Shown here in pieces: positions 43,026-52,509 of a stretch of DNA of 64,000 nucleotides. The stretch covers positions 124,001 through 188,000 of the forward strand of contig JAUIGV010000009.1 in the NCBI GenBank assembly GCA_030432565.1, in the 5' to 3' direction. Below the pieces are notes generated by a model. The model was not told where the DNA came from. It did no database searches and was given only the letters and a program-made list of their open reading frames with translations. Positions within the stretch are counted from its first letter, which is position 1. Each line of letters starts with the position of its first letter. This stretch comes from Verrucomicrobiia bacterium (GTDB taxonomy: Bacteria > Verrucomicrobiota > Verrucomicrobiia > Verrucomicrobiales > Akkermansiaceae). Both the position numbers and the translations under genes were made by a program.

Positions 43026-46000
43026 ATGATTGTAAGTAATTTATTAATGAGGGCCGCAGCGATTGTCGTGCTGGGGTGTGGGAGTGTGATGGCTGCCGAA
43101 GGTGAGTTCCAAAGTCTCTTCAATGGAAGGAACCTTGACGGCTGGGGCGGTAATCCTGAGATTTGGTCGGTGCACGACGGTGTAATCATCGGGAAGTCGG
43201 AAGGGCCTTCCCGGCTGAAGTACAATCAGTTTCTGATTTGGCGTGGCGGAGAAGTGGAGAACTTCGAGTTTCGGGCCCAAATGAAGATCATTGGCGATAA
43301 TTCCGGGATTCAGTATCGGAGCAAGGAATTACCAGCGGTCGGCAAGTGGGCGGTGGGTGGTTACCAATGTGATGTTCATGTGAATTCCCCCTATCACGCC
43401 ATGCTCTATGAAGAGCGGGGGCGGGGGATTACCGCGCTGAATGGGCAGGGAGTGGTCACCGATCCGGAGGGGACGCGTTGGCTGACGGATCGCCATGAGA
43501 CGGTGAAAGCCGAGTTTGGAACCTGGAATGAATACACCATCATAGCGAAGGGAAATCACATCATCCACAAGTTGAACGGGAAGAAGACGGCGGAGTTTCA
43601 TGACTTTGAGAAGGGCCGGCGTTCTCTTAAGGGGCTCCTCGCTTTTCAAATCTCGAGCGGTAAGCCGATGACGGTCATGGTCAAGGAGGCCAAGCTAAAG
43701 ACGCTCCCGAAAGGTGGTGTGATTGACTATAAGGACTTCGCGATTCCGAGTGATGCCCAGGTCATTGAAAAAAGAAAACCTGCTCCGAAAAAGAAAGACG
43801 GTGAGAAACCGAAGAAGTCCGCGGGGGGCGGGAATAGTGCCACGCCCGTTGCCAATATCACCAAGCCCGATGGTTTCGAAGTGGAGTTGCTGTATTCGGT
43901 GCCAGGTGCCAGGCAGGGTTCGTGGGTGAATCTCTGCAATGACGACAAGGGACGGATTTATGCGAGTGATCAATATGGCGGACTTTATCGATTTTCTCCT
44001 CCCGCACCCGGGAAAGAGTTGGCCGAGGCTGAGATTCAAAAACTGCCACTCGAGATCCGTGCCATCAACGGGATGCTTTTTGCCTTCGATGCGCTTTATG
44101 TCGCGGTGAATGACTACGAGCGGAAAATCGAAAGCGGCCTTTATCGCATCACCGATAGCGATGGAGATGATGAGTTGGACAAGGTCGAGAAGCTTCGTGG
44201 GATGACTGCGCGGGGTGACCACGGGGTGCATGCCATCGTTCTCACTCCCGATGAAAAAGGACTCTACCTAATCTGCGGCAACAATGTTGATCCGACGGAA
44301 GCGGCTGCGACTTCACCTTTAAAACCGCTTTGGGATGACGATCATCTCCTGGCGCGCATGCCCGATGGAAGGGGGCACAATCGTGACCGCCTTGCTCCGG
44401 GGGGCATCATTTATCGTGTCGACCCCGAGGGCAAACACTTCGAGGTTTTTGCCAACGGATTCCGCAATATTTTCGACGCCGGCCTAAATCACAACGGTGA
44501 TCTCTTCACTTACGATGCTGACATGGAGTATGACTTTAATACGCCATGGTATCGTCCCACCCGTATCAACCATGTTGTCAGTGGTGGCGAGTATGGTTGG
44601 CGTAATGGAGCTGGCAAATATCCCGAGTTTTACTTCGATAATCTGCCGGCGACGCTGAACATCGGACCGGGATCGCCGACCGGAACGACCTTCGGCTACG
44701 GGGCCAGGTTTCCGGCCAAGTATCAGAACGCTTTTTATGCTCTCGATTGGAGTTGGGGGAAAATTTACGCGGTGCATTTGGAGCCGGACGGAGCGAGCTA
44801 TGCCGCGACCAAAGAAGAGTTCATTACGGGAGGTCCGCTTCCGGTGACAGATGCCATCATTCATCCGGATGGCGCGATGTATTTCGCGATTGGCGGGCGT
44901 CGCGTTCAGTCCGGGCTTTACCGGGTGACCTACACGGGAAAGGAAAGCACTGCTCCGGCCAAGGCGGTTGCCGTCAAATTGCCGCTTCACGAACTGCGCA
45001 AAAAAATCGAGGTCTTTCACGGCAAGGCCGATCCCAAGGCGGTTGAATCGGTTTGGCCACATTTGGGACATGAAGATCGTTTCATCCGGGCGGCGGCGCG
45101 CACCGCGCTGGAGCACCAGGAAGTATCGACCTGGAAGGTAAAAGCCTTTAATGAGAGCGATGCCATGGCCCAACTTGAGGCGCTGCTCGCGCTGGTCCGG
45201 GTCGAGGGAGAAGACAAGGACGATCTTTTTCGCGATGCGATTTTTCAGATCCTGCTCAGGCGCGATTACGGCAAGCTCTCCACCGAGGAGCGACTGGCTT
45301 ATGTGCGCTTGATTCAGATTGCTCTGAATCGTTTGGGCGATCCGGACAAGGCAACTCTGAATGCGATTGCGGCCAAGCTTGATGCCTCCTATCCGGCCGA
45401 CACTTTCGAGGAGAACTGGCTCCTGACCGAGACGCTCGCTTACCTGCAGTCTCCGAATACTGCCGCGAAAGCGATTGCCTTGATTGAAGCGGCACCGAGT
45501 CAGGAGCCGCAGATGGAATACGCCCGGAGTATCCGCTTTTTGAAGACCGGCTGGACGAGTGATCTTCGCAAACGTCAGCTGGAGTGGTTTCTCAAAGCCG
45601 CCAACTACAACGGGGGGGCGAGCTTCGCCAAGTTCATCGAGTTTATCCGGAACGATTCACTTGCCACCTATAGCGATGCCGAGAAAAAGGAGCACGCTGC
45701 GCTCATCGCGAAGAAACCGGAGCGCAAGAGTGCGATCGAGCTCTCGGGAGCGATCTTCGCGGGCCGGACTCCCACGATGTGGAAACTCGAAGATTTGAGC
45801 GAAGCGGCCCGGAACGGCATGAAAGGACGTGATTTTGTGCAGGGAAAGAAGATGTTTGCGGCATCGGCCTGCTATGCCTGTCACCGTTTTGGGAATGCCG
45901 GAGGCATGACCGGGCCTGACCTCACGGGAGCCGGGGGACGCTACAGCCCCCACGACTTGCTCGACCAAATTATCAATCCAAGTAAAGAGATCAATGAGCA

Positions 46001-46274
46001 GTTTGCACCCATCGTGGTCACCCAGAAAGACGGGAAGACCCTGACTGGCGTGGTGGTGAACCTGAGTGGTGATAATGTCACCATCAACACCGATCTCAGC
46101 GATCCCAACCAGCGGGTCAATGTCGATCGCAAGAAAGTGGAGAGCATCGAGCCCAGTAAGATATCCATGATGCCTCCCAACTTGCTCATGATGCTGAAAA
46201 AGGAGGAAATTCTCGATCTCGTCGCCTATATTCTGAGCGGTGGGAATGAGAATCATGCCGCTTTCAAGAAATAG
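43026..46274 (+). CDS. DUF1080 - PVC haem-binding cytochrome fusion protein
   Basis: 1082 residues from ATG 43026 (ATG 43002 also possible); signal peptide LLMRAAAIVVLGCGSVMAAE. Residues about 28-225 are a DUF1080 / 3-keto-disaccharide hydrolase domain (FQSLFNGRNLDGWGG, FEFRAQMKIIGDNSGIQYRS, LKGLLAFQISSGKPM). After a Lys/Pro linker (KKKDGEKPKKSAGGG) a propeller (YASDQYGGLYRFSPPAPGKE, DADMEYDFNTPWYRPTRINH), HEAT region and C-terminal cytochrome c (ACYACHRFGNAGGMTGPDLT) follow. The propeller-to-cytochrome part is a paralog of 3186-5684. Joining the two modules suggests combined oxidation and cleavage of a sugar; the substrate is unknown. Confidence 0.85.
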   Translation: MIVSNLLMRAAAIVVLGCGSVMAAEGEFQSLFNGRNLDGWGGNPEIWSVHDGVIIGKSEGPSRLKYNQFLIWRGGEVENFEFRAQMKIIGDNSGIQYRSKELPAVGKWAVGGYQCDVHVNSPYHAMLYEERGRGITALNGQGVVTDPEGTRWLTDRHETVKAEFGTWNEYTIIAKGNHIIHKLNGKKTAEFHDFEKGRRSLKGLLAFQISSGKPMTVMVKEAKLKTLPKGGVIDYKDFAIPSDAQVIEKRKPAPKKKDGEKPKKSAGGGNSATPVANITKPDGFEVELLYSVPGARQGSWVNLCNDDKGRIYASDQYGGLYRFSPPAPGKELAEAEIQKLPLEIRAINGMLFAFDALYVAVNDYERKIESGLYRITDSDGDDELDKVEKLRGMTARGDHGVHAIVLTPDEKGLYLICGNNVDPTEAAATSPLKPLWDDDHLLARMPDGRGHNRDRLAPGGIIYRVDPEGKHFEVFANGFRNIFDAGLNHNGDLFTYDADMEYDFNTPWYRPTRINHVVSGGEYGWRNGAGKYPEFYFDNLPATLNIGPGSPTGTTFGYGARFPAKYQNAFYALDWSWGKIYAVHLEPDGASYAATKEEFITGGPLPVTDAIIHPDGAMYFAIGGRRVQSGLYRVTYTGKESTAPAKAVAVKLPLHELRKKIEVFHGKADPKAVESVWPHLGHEDRFIRAAARTALEHQEVSTWKVKAFNESDAMAQLEALLALVRVEGEDKDDLFRDAIFQILLRRDYGKLSTEERLAYVRLIQIALNRLGDPDKATLNAIAAKLDASYPADTFEENWLLTETLAYLQSPNTAAKAIALIEAAPSQEPQMEYARSIRFLKTGWTSDLRKRQLEWFLKAANYNGGASFAKFIEFIRNDSLATYSDAEKKEHAALIAKKPERKSAIELSGAIFAGRTPTMWKLEDLSEAARNGMKGRDFVQGKKMFAASACYACHRFGNAGGMTGPDLTGAGGRYSPHDLLDQIINPSKEINEQFAPIVVTQKDGKTLTGVVVNLSGDNVTINTDLSDPNQRVNVDRKKVESIEPSKISMMPPNLLMMLKKEEILDLVAYILSGGNENHAAFKK

Positions 46275-46402
46275 GTGTGATGAATTGATTTTTGAACGGA
46301 TGACGTTTGGGGAGGCGTATTAGCCTCGACGACAATGGGACACTTGTTTTCGGGCTTTGCAGATTGCCTCGGAGGCATTCTGGAACTAGATTTGCGAAGA
46401 TC

Positions 46403-47380
46403 ATGAAATTTGAAACGATTTTGATGGCGACTTGTTTCGCCTTCGGGACTTTGGTTCACGCCGACCGGCCCGATTTTAACGACAAGGAAGCTCCCCAGAC
46501 TCTCGGTGATTTTCGCGAGATCCAGAGTGCTTTGCAATCCCATCTCGAGCGCGCCCGCTCTGCAACGGTTTGCCTGCAAATGGGCGGAGGTTCCGGGAGT
46601 GCGGTGATTATCAGCAAAGATGGTTTGGTTCTGACTGCGGCTCACGTCACGAGCAAGGTCGACGAGGAAATCAAGGTGATCATGGAAGATGGTCGCGAGT
46701 TTAAGGGGCGTTCCCTCGGGCTCAATTCCGAGACTGATTCGGCAATGTTACAAATTGAGGGTGATGGGCCGTTTCCGTTCGTGGAAGTGGATCTCGATGA
46801 TACGACCGAGTTGGGCGACTGGGTTTTTTCTCTCGGGCACTCGGGCGGATTTGACAAAGCCCGCGGGGTAAATGTCCGGGTGGGGCGCTTGGTCCGGACG
46901 GCACCAACCACGATTCAATCTGATTGCATGCTGATCGGTGGTGACTCGGGTGGCCCGCTCTTCAACATGGCCGGTGAGCTGATCGGAATTCACAGCCGGG
47001 TGGGAGCATCTCGCGAAGAGAGTATGCATGTACCGATCCGCGAGTTTCAGGCCCACTGGGACGAGCTGAAGGAAGGGAAGTTTATTGGAGAAGGTGGCTT
47101 TGCCCGGAAGAGCAAACCGGGTAGCGGCTTTCTGGGCGTTGTGACCGAGGAATCGGACGAAGGTGGATTAAAGGTGGCCGAAATTTGGGAGGATGGCGTT
47201 GCGGACAAGGCTGGTCTCAAAGTGGGTGATCTCATCATCGAAATTGAGGGTGAGAAGGCGACCAAGGAGCTGATGACGAACAAGCTCGCCGAACTGGGAG
47301 CGGGAGACAAATTGAAGCTTAAGTGGAAGAGCGGAGCTGAAACCAAAGAGGAAACAATCAAACTCGGAGAACGACCATGA
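46403..47380 (+). CDS. HtrA/DegP-like serine protease with PDZ domain
   Basis: 325 residues from ATG 46403, which gives a signal peptide (MKFETILMATCFAFGTLVHA); the longer frame upstream has no secretion signal. The trypsin-like triad is complete: His81 in LTAAHV, Asp112 in TDSAML and Ser182 in GGDSGGP. A PDZ domain covers about residues 245-325 (GFLGVVTEE, IWEDGVADKAGLKVGDLIIE). It probably acts in periplasmic protein quality control. The stop overlaps the start of the next gene by ATGA, which encodes a catalytically dead relative. Confidence 0.88.
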   Translation: MKFETILMATCFAFGTLVHADRPDFNDKEAPQTLGDFREIQSALQSHLERARSATVCLQMGGGSGSAVIISKDGLVLTAAHVTSKVDEEIKVIMEDGREFKGRSLGLNSETDSAMLQIEGDGPFPFVEVDLDDTTELGDWVFSLGHSGGFDKARGVNVRVGRLVRTAPTTIQSDCMLIGGDSGGPLFNMAGELIGIHSRVGASREESMHVPIREFQAHWDELKEGKFIGEGGFARKSKPGSGFLGVVTEESDEGGLKVAEIWEDGVADKAGLKVGDLIIEIEGEKATKELMTNKLAELGAGDKLKLKWKSGAETKEETIKLGERP

Positions 47381-48372
47381 AGATCATCACTTTCCTGCTG
47401 GCAGTATCATTGCCTCTCGCTGCCAATTCACTTCCTTCGGAAAAGCGGAAAAATGGACCGTTGGTCCAGGATGCCCTTTCTCCGGTTCAAGTTTCCCTTC
47501 AGGAGAGCAGCGCGGTCTTTTACAGCAACGAAACTTCGAAAGCTTTTCTTTATGGAACGGTCGTGTCCGACGATGGCCTGATCATGACGAAAGCCAGTGA
47601 AATCGAGGAAGTAGAAAGCTACTACGTGCGCGTCGGGACCAAGAAGTTCAGGGATCCGGTCGTTGTTGCGAGAAACGACATTTGGGATGTCATGATGATA
47701 AAAATCGATGCTGAAGGCTTGAAGCCAGTGGATTTTTCCCAAGCCAGGGATTTGGCCCATGGAACCTGGGTCGTATCCAATGGGGCTACCGAGCGCCGGT
47801 TTCGGCGTCCCCGGGCCGGCATCATTAGCGCCAACAAACGTGAGATTCCCGGTGGTTCACCGGCAGTTTTGGGAGTGGGGCTTAAGGAGGAGGGCGGTAA
47901 TCTGCTCGTTGGTGAAATTACCGAAGATTCCGGGGCAGCCAAGGCTGGTTTGAAGGAAGGGGACAAACTGCTCAAAGTGGATGGCTCAGACATCAAGGAT
48001 CGCGACGGTTTGATCGCCTACCTCAAAGACAAGTCCCCGGGTGATAAAATCAAGCTTACTTTAACCCGGGGTGAAGAAGAACTGACCCTTGAGGTCGAGT
48101 TGATGGCGCGTCACAAACTTTACGGACAGGGTAAGACCCGGAATGACCAGCTGAGCGGGGGTGAAGCCCAGCAATCAGCGCGAAGAACCGGCTTTCCCAT
48201 GGTTTTGCAGCACGAGACGATGCTGAATCGCAACACCGTCGGTGGTCCTGTTTTCACCCTGGACAATCAGTTTGTCGGAATGAACATCGCGGCCGTGAAT
48301 CGGGTCGAGGCCTTCGCTATTCCCGGGAAAGAACTTTCCGAGATCGTGGCCGAGCTGAAGAAGTCGCTGTGA
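47377..48372 (+). CDS. HtrA-like pseudoprotease with PDZ domain
   Basis: 331 residues; signal peptide MKIITFLLAVSLPLAANS. The trypsin-like fold can be traced (LYGTVVSDDGLIMTKASEI, DIWDVMMIKID, TVGGPVFTLDNQFVGMNIAA) but the His is missing (TKASEI where TAAHV is expected) and the Ser is replaced (NTVGGPV where NSGGP is expected). A PDZ-like segment (GEITEDSGAAKAGLKEGDKL) lies in the middle, inserted between the two barrel halves, unlike the C-terminal PDZ of its neighbour. It is translationally coupled to the active protease and may act as its regulator or adaptor. Confidence 0.8.
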   Translation: MKIITFLLAVSLPLAANSLPSEKRKNGPLVQDALSPVQVSLQESSAVFYSNETSKAFLYGTVVSDDGLIMTKASEIEEVESYYVRVGTKKFRDPVVVARNDIWDVMMIKIDAEGLKPVDFSQARDLAHGTWVVSNGATERRFRRPRAGIISANKREIPGGSPAVLGVGLKEEGGNLLVGEITEDSGAAKAGLKEGDKLLKVDGSDIKDRDGLIAYLKDKSPGDKIKLTLTRGEEELTLEVELMARHKLYGQGKTRNDQLSGGEAQQSARRTGFPMVLQHETMLNRNTVGGPVFTLDNQFVGMNIAAVNRVEAFAIPGKELSEIVAELKKSL

Positions 48373-48398
48373 GTTGATCCCGGTTCAGCCGGTTGCCG

Positions 48399-49778
48399 CT
48401 ACTGCTGTTGAGACCGGTGTTTCTTGAAAATTTCCAAGGTCCGTTTCCGCTCATCGCTGTGGTCAAGGATAGGGGCGGGGTAACCCTCGGCCAATGATTT
48501 GCCATCTGCGGGAGGATCCTGAAATTTCTTCGGGGCAATGGATTCAAGCTCGGGAACCCAGCGTTTGATATACTCGCCCTTGGGGTCAAATCGCTTGGTC
48601 TGGGACCATGGGTTTTGTATCCGGAAGTAGGGCGCGGCGTCGGCCCCGGTGCCGGCACTCCATTGCCACCCTCCGTTGTTCGAGGCAATTTCGCCATCCA
48701 AAAGGTGCTGTGCGAAAAATTGTTCTCCAAGCCTCCAGTCGATGTGCAGGTCCTTGGTTAAAAACATGGCGACAATCATGCGCACACGGTTGTGCATGAA
48801 ACCTGTTTTCAAAAGCTCCCGAATTCCCGCATCGATGATTGGGAAACCCGTTTGTCCGGATTTCCAGGCTTCGAATTTTTCACCCGGCTCATCCCAGGGA
48901 AGTCCACGCCAGTCCGGATTGAATTCATCTTTCAGCACGTCGGGAAAATGGTGAAGAATCTGGAAGTAAAATTCACGCCATCCCAGCTCTTTGAGATACT
49001 GCTCCGATCCCAGTTTGGCCGCTTTTTGGTAAAGTTCCCGAATCGAGACGGTTCCCCAGCGTAAATCTTGCGAGAGCCGGCTCGTCCCCGGGATCGATGG
49101 AATGTCGCGGGTGTCGTCATACTGCGGGATCCTTCGGTCGAGGGCTTCCTTCATACGCTCGCGGGCGGCCTTCTCACCACCTTTGGGCAGCTCCCATCCT
49201 CCTTCCTCGAGACCCCAGGTGGCAAGAGTGGGGAGGGGGAGCGAATCAAGATTTTTGGGAGTCTTGACCGACTCAGGGCGGCCCGCAGGAGATCGCTTTT
49301 CGACTGGAAGCCACTGCTTCGAAAACGGAGTGTAGACGCGGTATGGAGTTCCGTCGCCTTTCAGAATGTCGGTTGGTCCGTGAAGCGAGGCATCTTGAAA
49401 GCTGTGGACGGGAACCGGGGATTGTTCTTTGAGTCTGGCTTCCACGGCCTGGCCGAAGAGATCGACGTCCTCGTTGTAAAAAACGGCGTCGATCTCAGCC
49501 TCTTTGATGAGACGAAGAATCTCAGAAACAGCATCTCCCTGGCGAATGATCAACCTGCCACCAAGATGTTCAAGGTTTCCGGAAAGCGATGACAGGCACT
49601 CGCAGAGAAATTTTTGGCGCTTTGGGCCGGTCCAGGAGTGATCGCCCGTCCAGTCGCTTAGGACGTAGACCGGAACCATCTCTACTCCCGATGAATTTGC
49701 CTCCAGAAGGGCGGTGTTGTCAGTAAGTCGTAAGTCGCGGCGAAACCAGTGGAGGACCCGACGATATTCTTTAGCCAT
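48399..49778 (-). CDS. phrB: Deoxyribodipyrimidine photolyase
   Basis: 459 residues. It has an N-terminal antenna-binding alpha/beta domain (LHWFRRDLRLTDNTALLEAN) and a C-terminal FAD domain (STSRLSQDLRWG-like segment, LGWREFYFQILHHFP, GFPIIDAGIRELLKTGFMHN, NNGGWQWSAGTGADAAPYFR). The length and the NGGWQW and RIQNPWSQ blocks fit class I CPD photolyases. It repairs UV pyrimidine dimers with blue light, as expected for a surface-water organism. A cryptochrome role is possible but less likely. Confidence 0.92.
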   Translation of the reverse strand: MAKEYRRVLHWFRRDLRLTDNTALLEANSSGVEMVPVYVLSDWTGDHSWTGPKRQKFLCECLSSLSGNLEHLGGRLIIRQGDAVSEILRLIKEAEIDAVFYNEDVDLFGQAVEARLKEQSPVPVHSFQDASLHGPTDILKGDGTPYRVYTPFSKQWLPVEKRSPAGRPESVKTPKNLDSLPLPTLATWGLEEGGWELPKGGEKAARERMKEALDRRIPQYDDTRDIPSIPGTSRLSQDLRWGTVSIRELYQKAAKLGSEQYLKELGWREFYFQILHHFPDVLKDEFNPDWRGLPWDEPGEKFEAWKSGQTGFPIIDAGIRELLKTGFMHNRVRMIVAMFLTKDLHIDWRLGEQFFAQHLLDGEIASNNGGWQWSAGTGADAAPYFRIQNPWSQTKRFDPKGEYIKRWVPELESIAPKKFQDPPADGKSLAEGYPAPILDHSDERKRTLEIFKKHRSQQQ

Positions 49779-49785
49779 GGTAAAA

Positions 49786-50049
49786 CTAGGACGCCTTCAG
49801 AATTTGGTGGGCTTTCTCGATCGTCGCCTTACTGAGCTTGCCATTGATGCGGCGGGAGTTATCGATCAATTTGAGCAATTTCGTCCGGGCATGCTCGGCA
49901 GCGCGCAAAGACTCACGGCCACTCCCGTAGTTCTTGTCCGAGAAGTACTTCGTGAAGGTTGTTCCAGCCCTGCTGACACAAAGGCGCCAGCCTTCAAAGG
50001 CGGTCGTTTCGTAAGTGAAACGGGTCAGGTTTTTGCGGGATTTCAACAT
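49786..50049 (-). CDS. Small AP2-like protein
   Basis: 87 residues from ATG 50049 (TTG at 50079 is an alternative). The core (TAFEGWRLCVSRAGTTFTKY, FSDKNYGSGRESLRAAEHAR) resembles the N-terminal half of the AP2-like protein at 32418-32855 (GWQVRLQRRGVKYAKFFGD, RSLSVARQWREQLLREL): three short strands then an amphipathic helix. It is probably DNA-binding. It is 7 bp upstream of the photolyase gene on the same strand, so it may be co-transcribed. The function is unknown. Confidence 0.6.
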   Translation of the reverse strand: MLKSRKNLTRFTYETTAFEGWRLCVSRAGTTFTKYFSDKNYGSGRESLRAAEHARTKLLKLIDNSRRINGKLSKATIEKAHQILKAS

Positions 50050-50207
50050 GGCTTCTTGGTTTGGGCATAGATAATCCAACTTTGCGGGATTTCACCTGAA
50101 AATCGGGGCTTTAAGGACGATTCTTTGGTAAACCGAAGCAAAAAAGGATTGCATCGGACCCGCTAAGCTGGTTTTTTCCGCGCCCGCGAGTCTTTAAAAC
50201 CGTCGTA

Positions 50208-50254
50208 GGTCCTCTGGAGTTCCGTCACCGGAACTGCTCGCTCAGAGGGAAACC
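50208..50254 (+). promoter_or_regulatory. Structured leader hairpin upstream of rpoA
   Basis: Two stacked stems, CCTCTG/CAGAGG and AGTTCC/GGAACT (apical loop GTCACC), with a GGT/ACC outer pair and an asymmetric internal loop. It ends 18 bp before the rpoA ATG. The position suggests control of rpoA-rplQ by a ribosomal protein or another factor; no known motif was matched. Confidence 0.4.
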
Positions 50255-50272
50255 CGACAAACCAACAAAATA

Positions 50273-51391
<1,119 letters not shown>

Positions 51392-51430
51392 GGGTCGCCT
51401 TAACCTTGCAATTTAGAAAGAAACAATCTG

Positions 51431-51847
51431 ATGAGACATCGTCGTAAAACAGTAAGACTCCAGCGCAAAGACGGCCACCGCCGTTCTCTGCTTGCCAACC
51501 AAGCCTGCGCTCTCATCGAGCACGGTCGTATTCGCACCACTCTGGCCAAGGCCAAGGCGCTTCGCCCCATCGCTGAAAAGCTGATCACCCTGACCAAGAA
51601 GGAAGACGGTGTTCACGCCCGCCGCATGGCATTCCGTTTCCTTCGTCAGAAGGACAGCGTAAAGCGTCTCTTTGATACCGTGGCTCCTGCTGTCGGTGAT
51701 CGCCCGGGTGGTTTCTGCCGGATTACCAAGCTCGGACCTCGTCCCAGCGATTCCGCTCCGATGGCATTCATTGAGTGGGTTGATCTTGAGAACCTCGCCG
51801 ATGACGACATTGACATCGAGGATACCGCCGCAGAGGGCGAGGAGTAA
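51431..51847 (+). CDS. rplQ: 50S ribosomal protein L17
   Basis: 138 residues starting 39 bp after rpoA. L17 signatures are MRHRRKTVRLQRKDGHRRSL, LANQACALIEHGRIRTTLAK, AKALRPIAEKLITL and the GGFCRITKLGPRPSDSAPMA block. The C-terminus adds an acidic tail (DDDIDIEDTAAEGEE) beyond the E. coli length. It is a structural component of the large subunit. A strong terminator follows. Confidence 0.97.
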   Translation: MRHRRKTVRLQRKDGHRRSLLANQACALIEHGRIRTTLAKAKALRPIAEKLITLTKKEDGVHARRMAFRFLRQKDSVKRLFDTVAPAVGDRPGGFCRITKLGPRPSDSAPMAFIEWVDLENLADDDIDIEDTAAEGEE

Positions 51848-51871
51848 AACTCCGTTCCTCAACTGAATCAC

Positions 51872-51907
51872 AACGGCTGGCTCCCGAAAGGAGGCCAGCC
51901 GTTTTTT
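51872..51907 (+). terminator. Rho-independent terminator after rplQ
   Basis: AACGGCTGG-CTCC, loop CGAAA, GGAG-G-CCAGCCGTT, then TTTT, 24 bp after the rplQ stop. It ends the rpoA-rplQ operon. Confidence 0.9.
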
Positions 51908-51946
51908 CGTTGCTCAAGTCGTCCCTTTCCGCAATCTCCCTCCGGC

Positions 51947-52504
51947 ATGATCCACAAATTAAACTTCGTTTCCTTCGCCGCTGCCCTTTGCTTCTTCTTT
52001 CTCCCCTGGCTTGACTTCCAGTGTTCCGGGAAATCAATGATAACCCAGTCCGGATTTCAAACTGTAACAGGTGGGGGTAGTTTGGGAGAGGATACAAAAT
52101 CGATGGCCGAAAGTAAGAAGAATGAGGAAAACCAGGATGGCTTTGGAGTGGCCCTCTTCGTCGCGGTCGCCTTGGGTTGCGTGGCCCTGGGTTTGCTCCT
52201 TGCCTTTATCGGGCTTCTCGGTGGCGGACCACCATCTCCCGCCTTGCCGGCGCTGGCTGCCGTGGCGCTCATTTTGATCGGGTTACAGATGAAGCTTGGT
52301 TTCCCCATGGAGCAAAAAATCGCCGAGTCGTTCCAAAAGCCCGGTGCTGAAGAGGAAAATGCACTCGCTGATGTGGGCAAATTATTCGCCCAAATGAACA
52401 TTCGGATTGTCTATCGCCCTTGGATTTATGCCGAATTGGGAAGTCTTTTCCTCCCGGTCGGCATCGCATTCTTTGCGATGAAGCCGAGGGGAAGCCATGG
52501 CTAG
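51947..52504 (+). CDS. Membrane protein of unknown function
   Basis: 185 residues with four predicted membrane segments (FVSFAAALCFFFLPWLDF, GVALFVAVALGCVALGLLLA, PALPALAAVALILIGLQM, WIYAELGSLFLPVGIAFFAM) and a periplasmic or cytoplasmic loop between the first two (SMAESKKNEENQDG). I do not recognise a family. Its stop is 5 bp from the end of the convergent sulfatase gene. Confidence 0.65.
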   Translation: MIHKLNFVSFAAALCFFFLPWLDFQCSGKSMITQSGFQTVTGGGSLGEDTKSMAESKKNEENQDGFGVALFVAVALGCVALGLLLAFIGLLGGGPPSPALPALAAVALILIGLQMKLGFPMEQKIAESFQKPGAEEENALADVGKLFAQMNIRIVYRPWIYAELGSLFLPVGIAFFAMKPRGSHG

Positions 52505-52509
52505 CTTCC

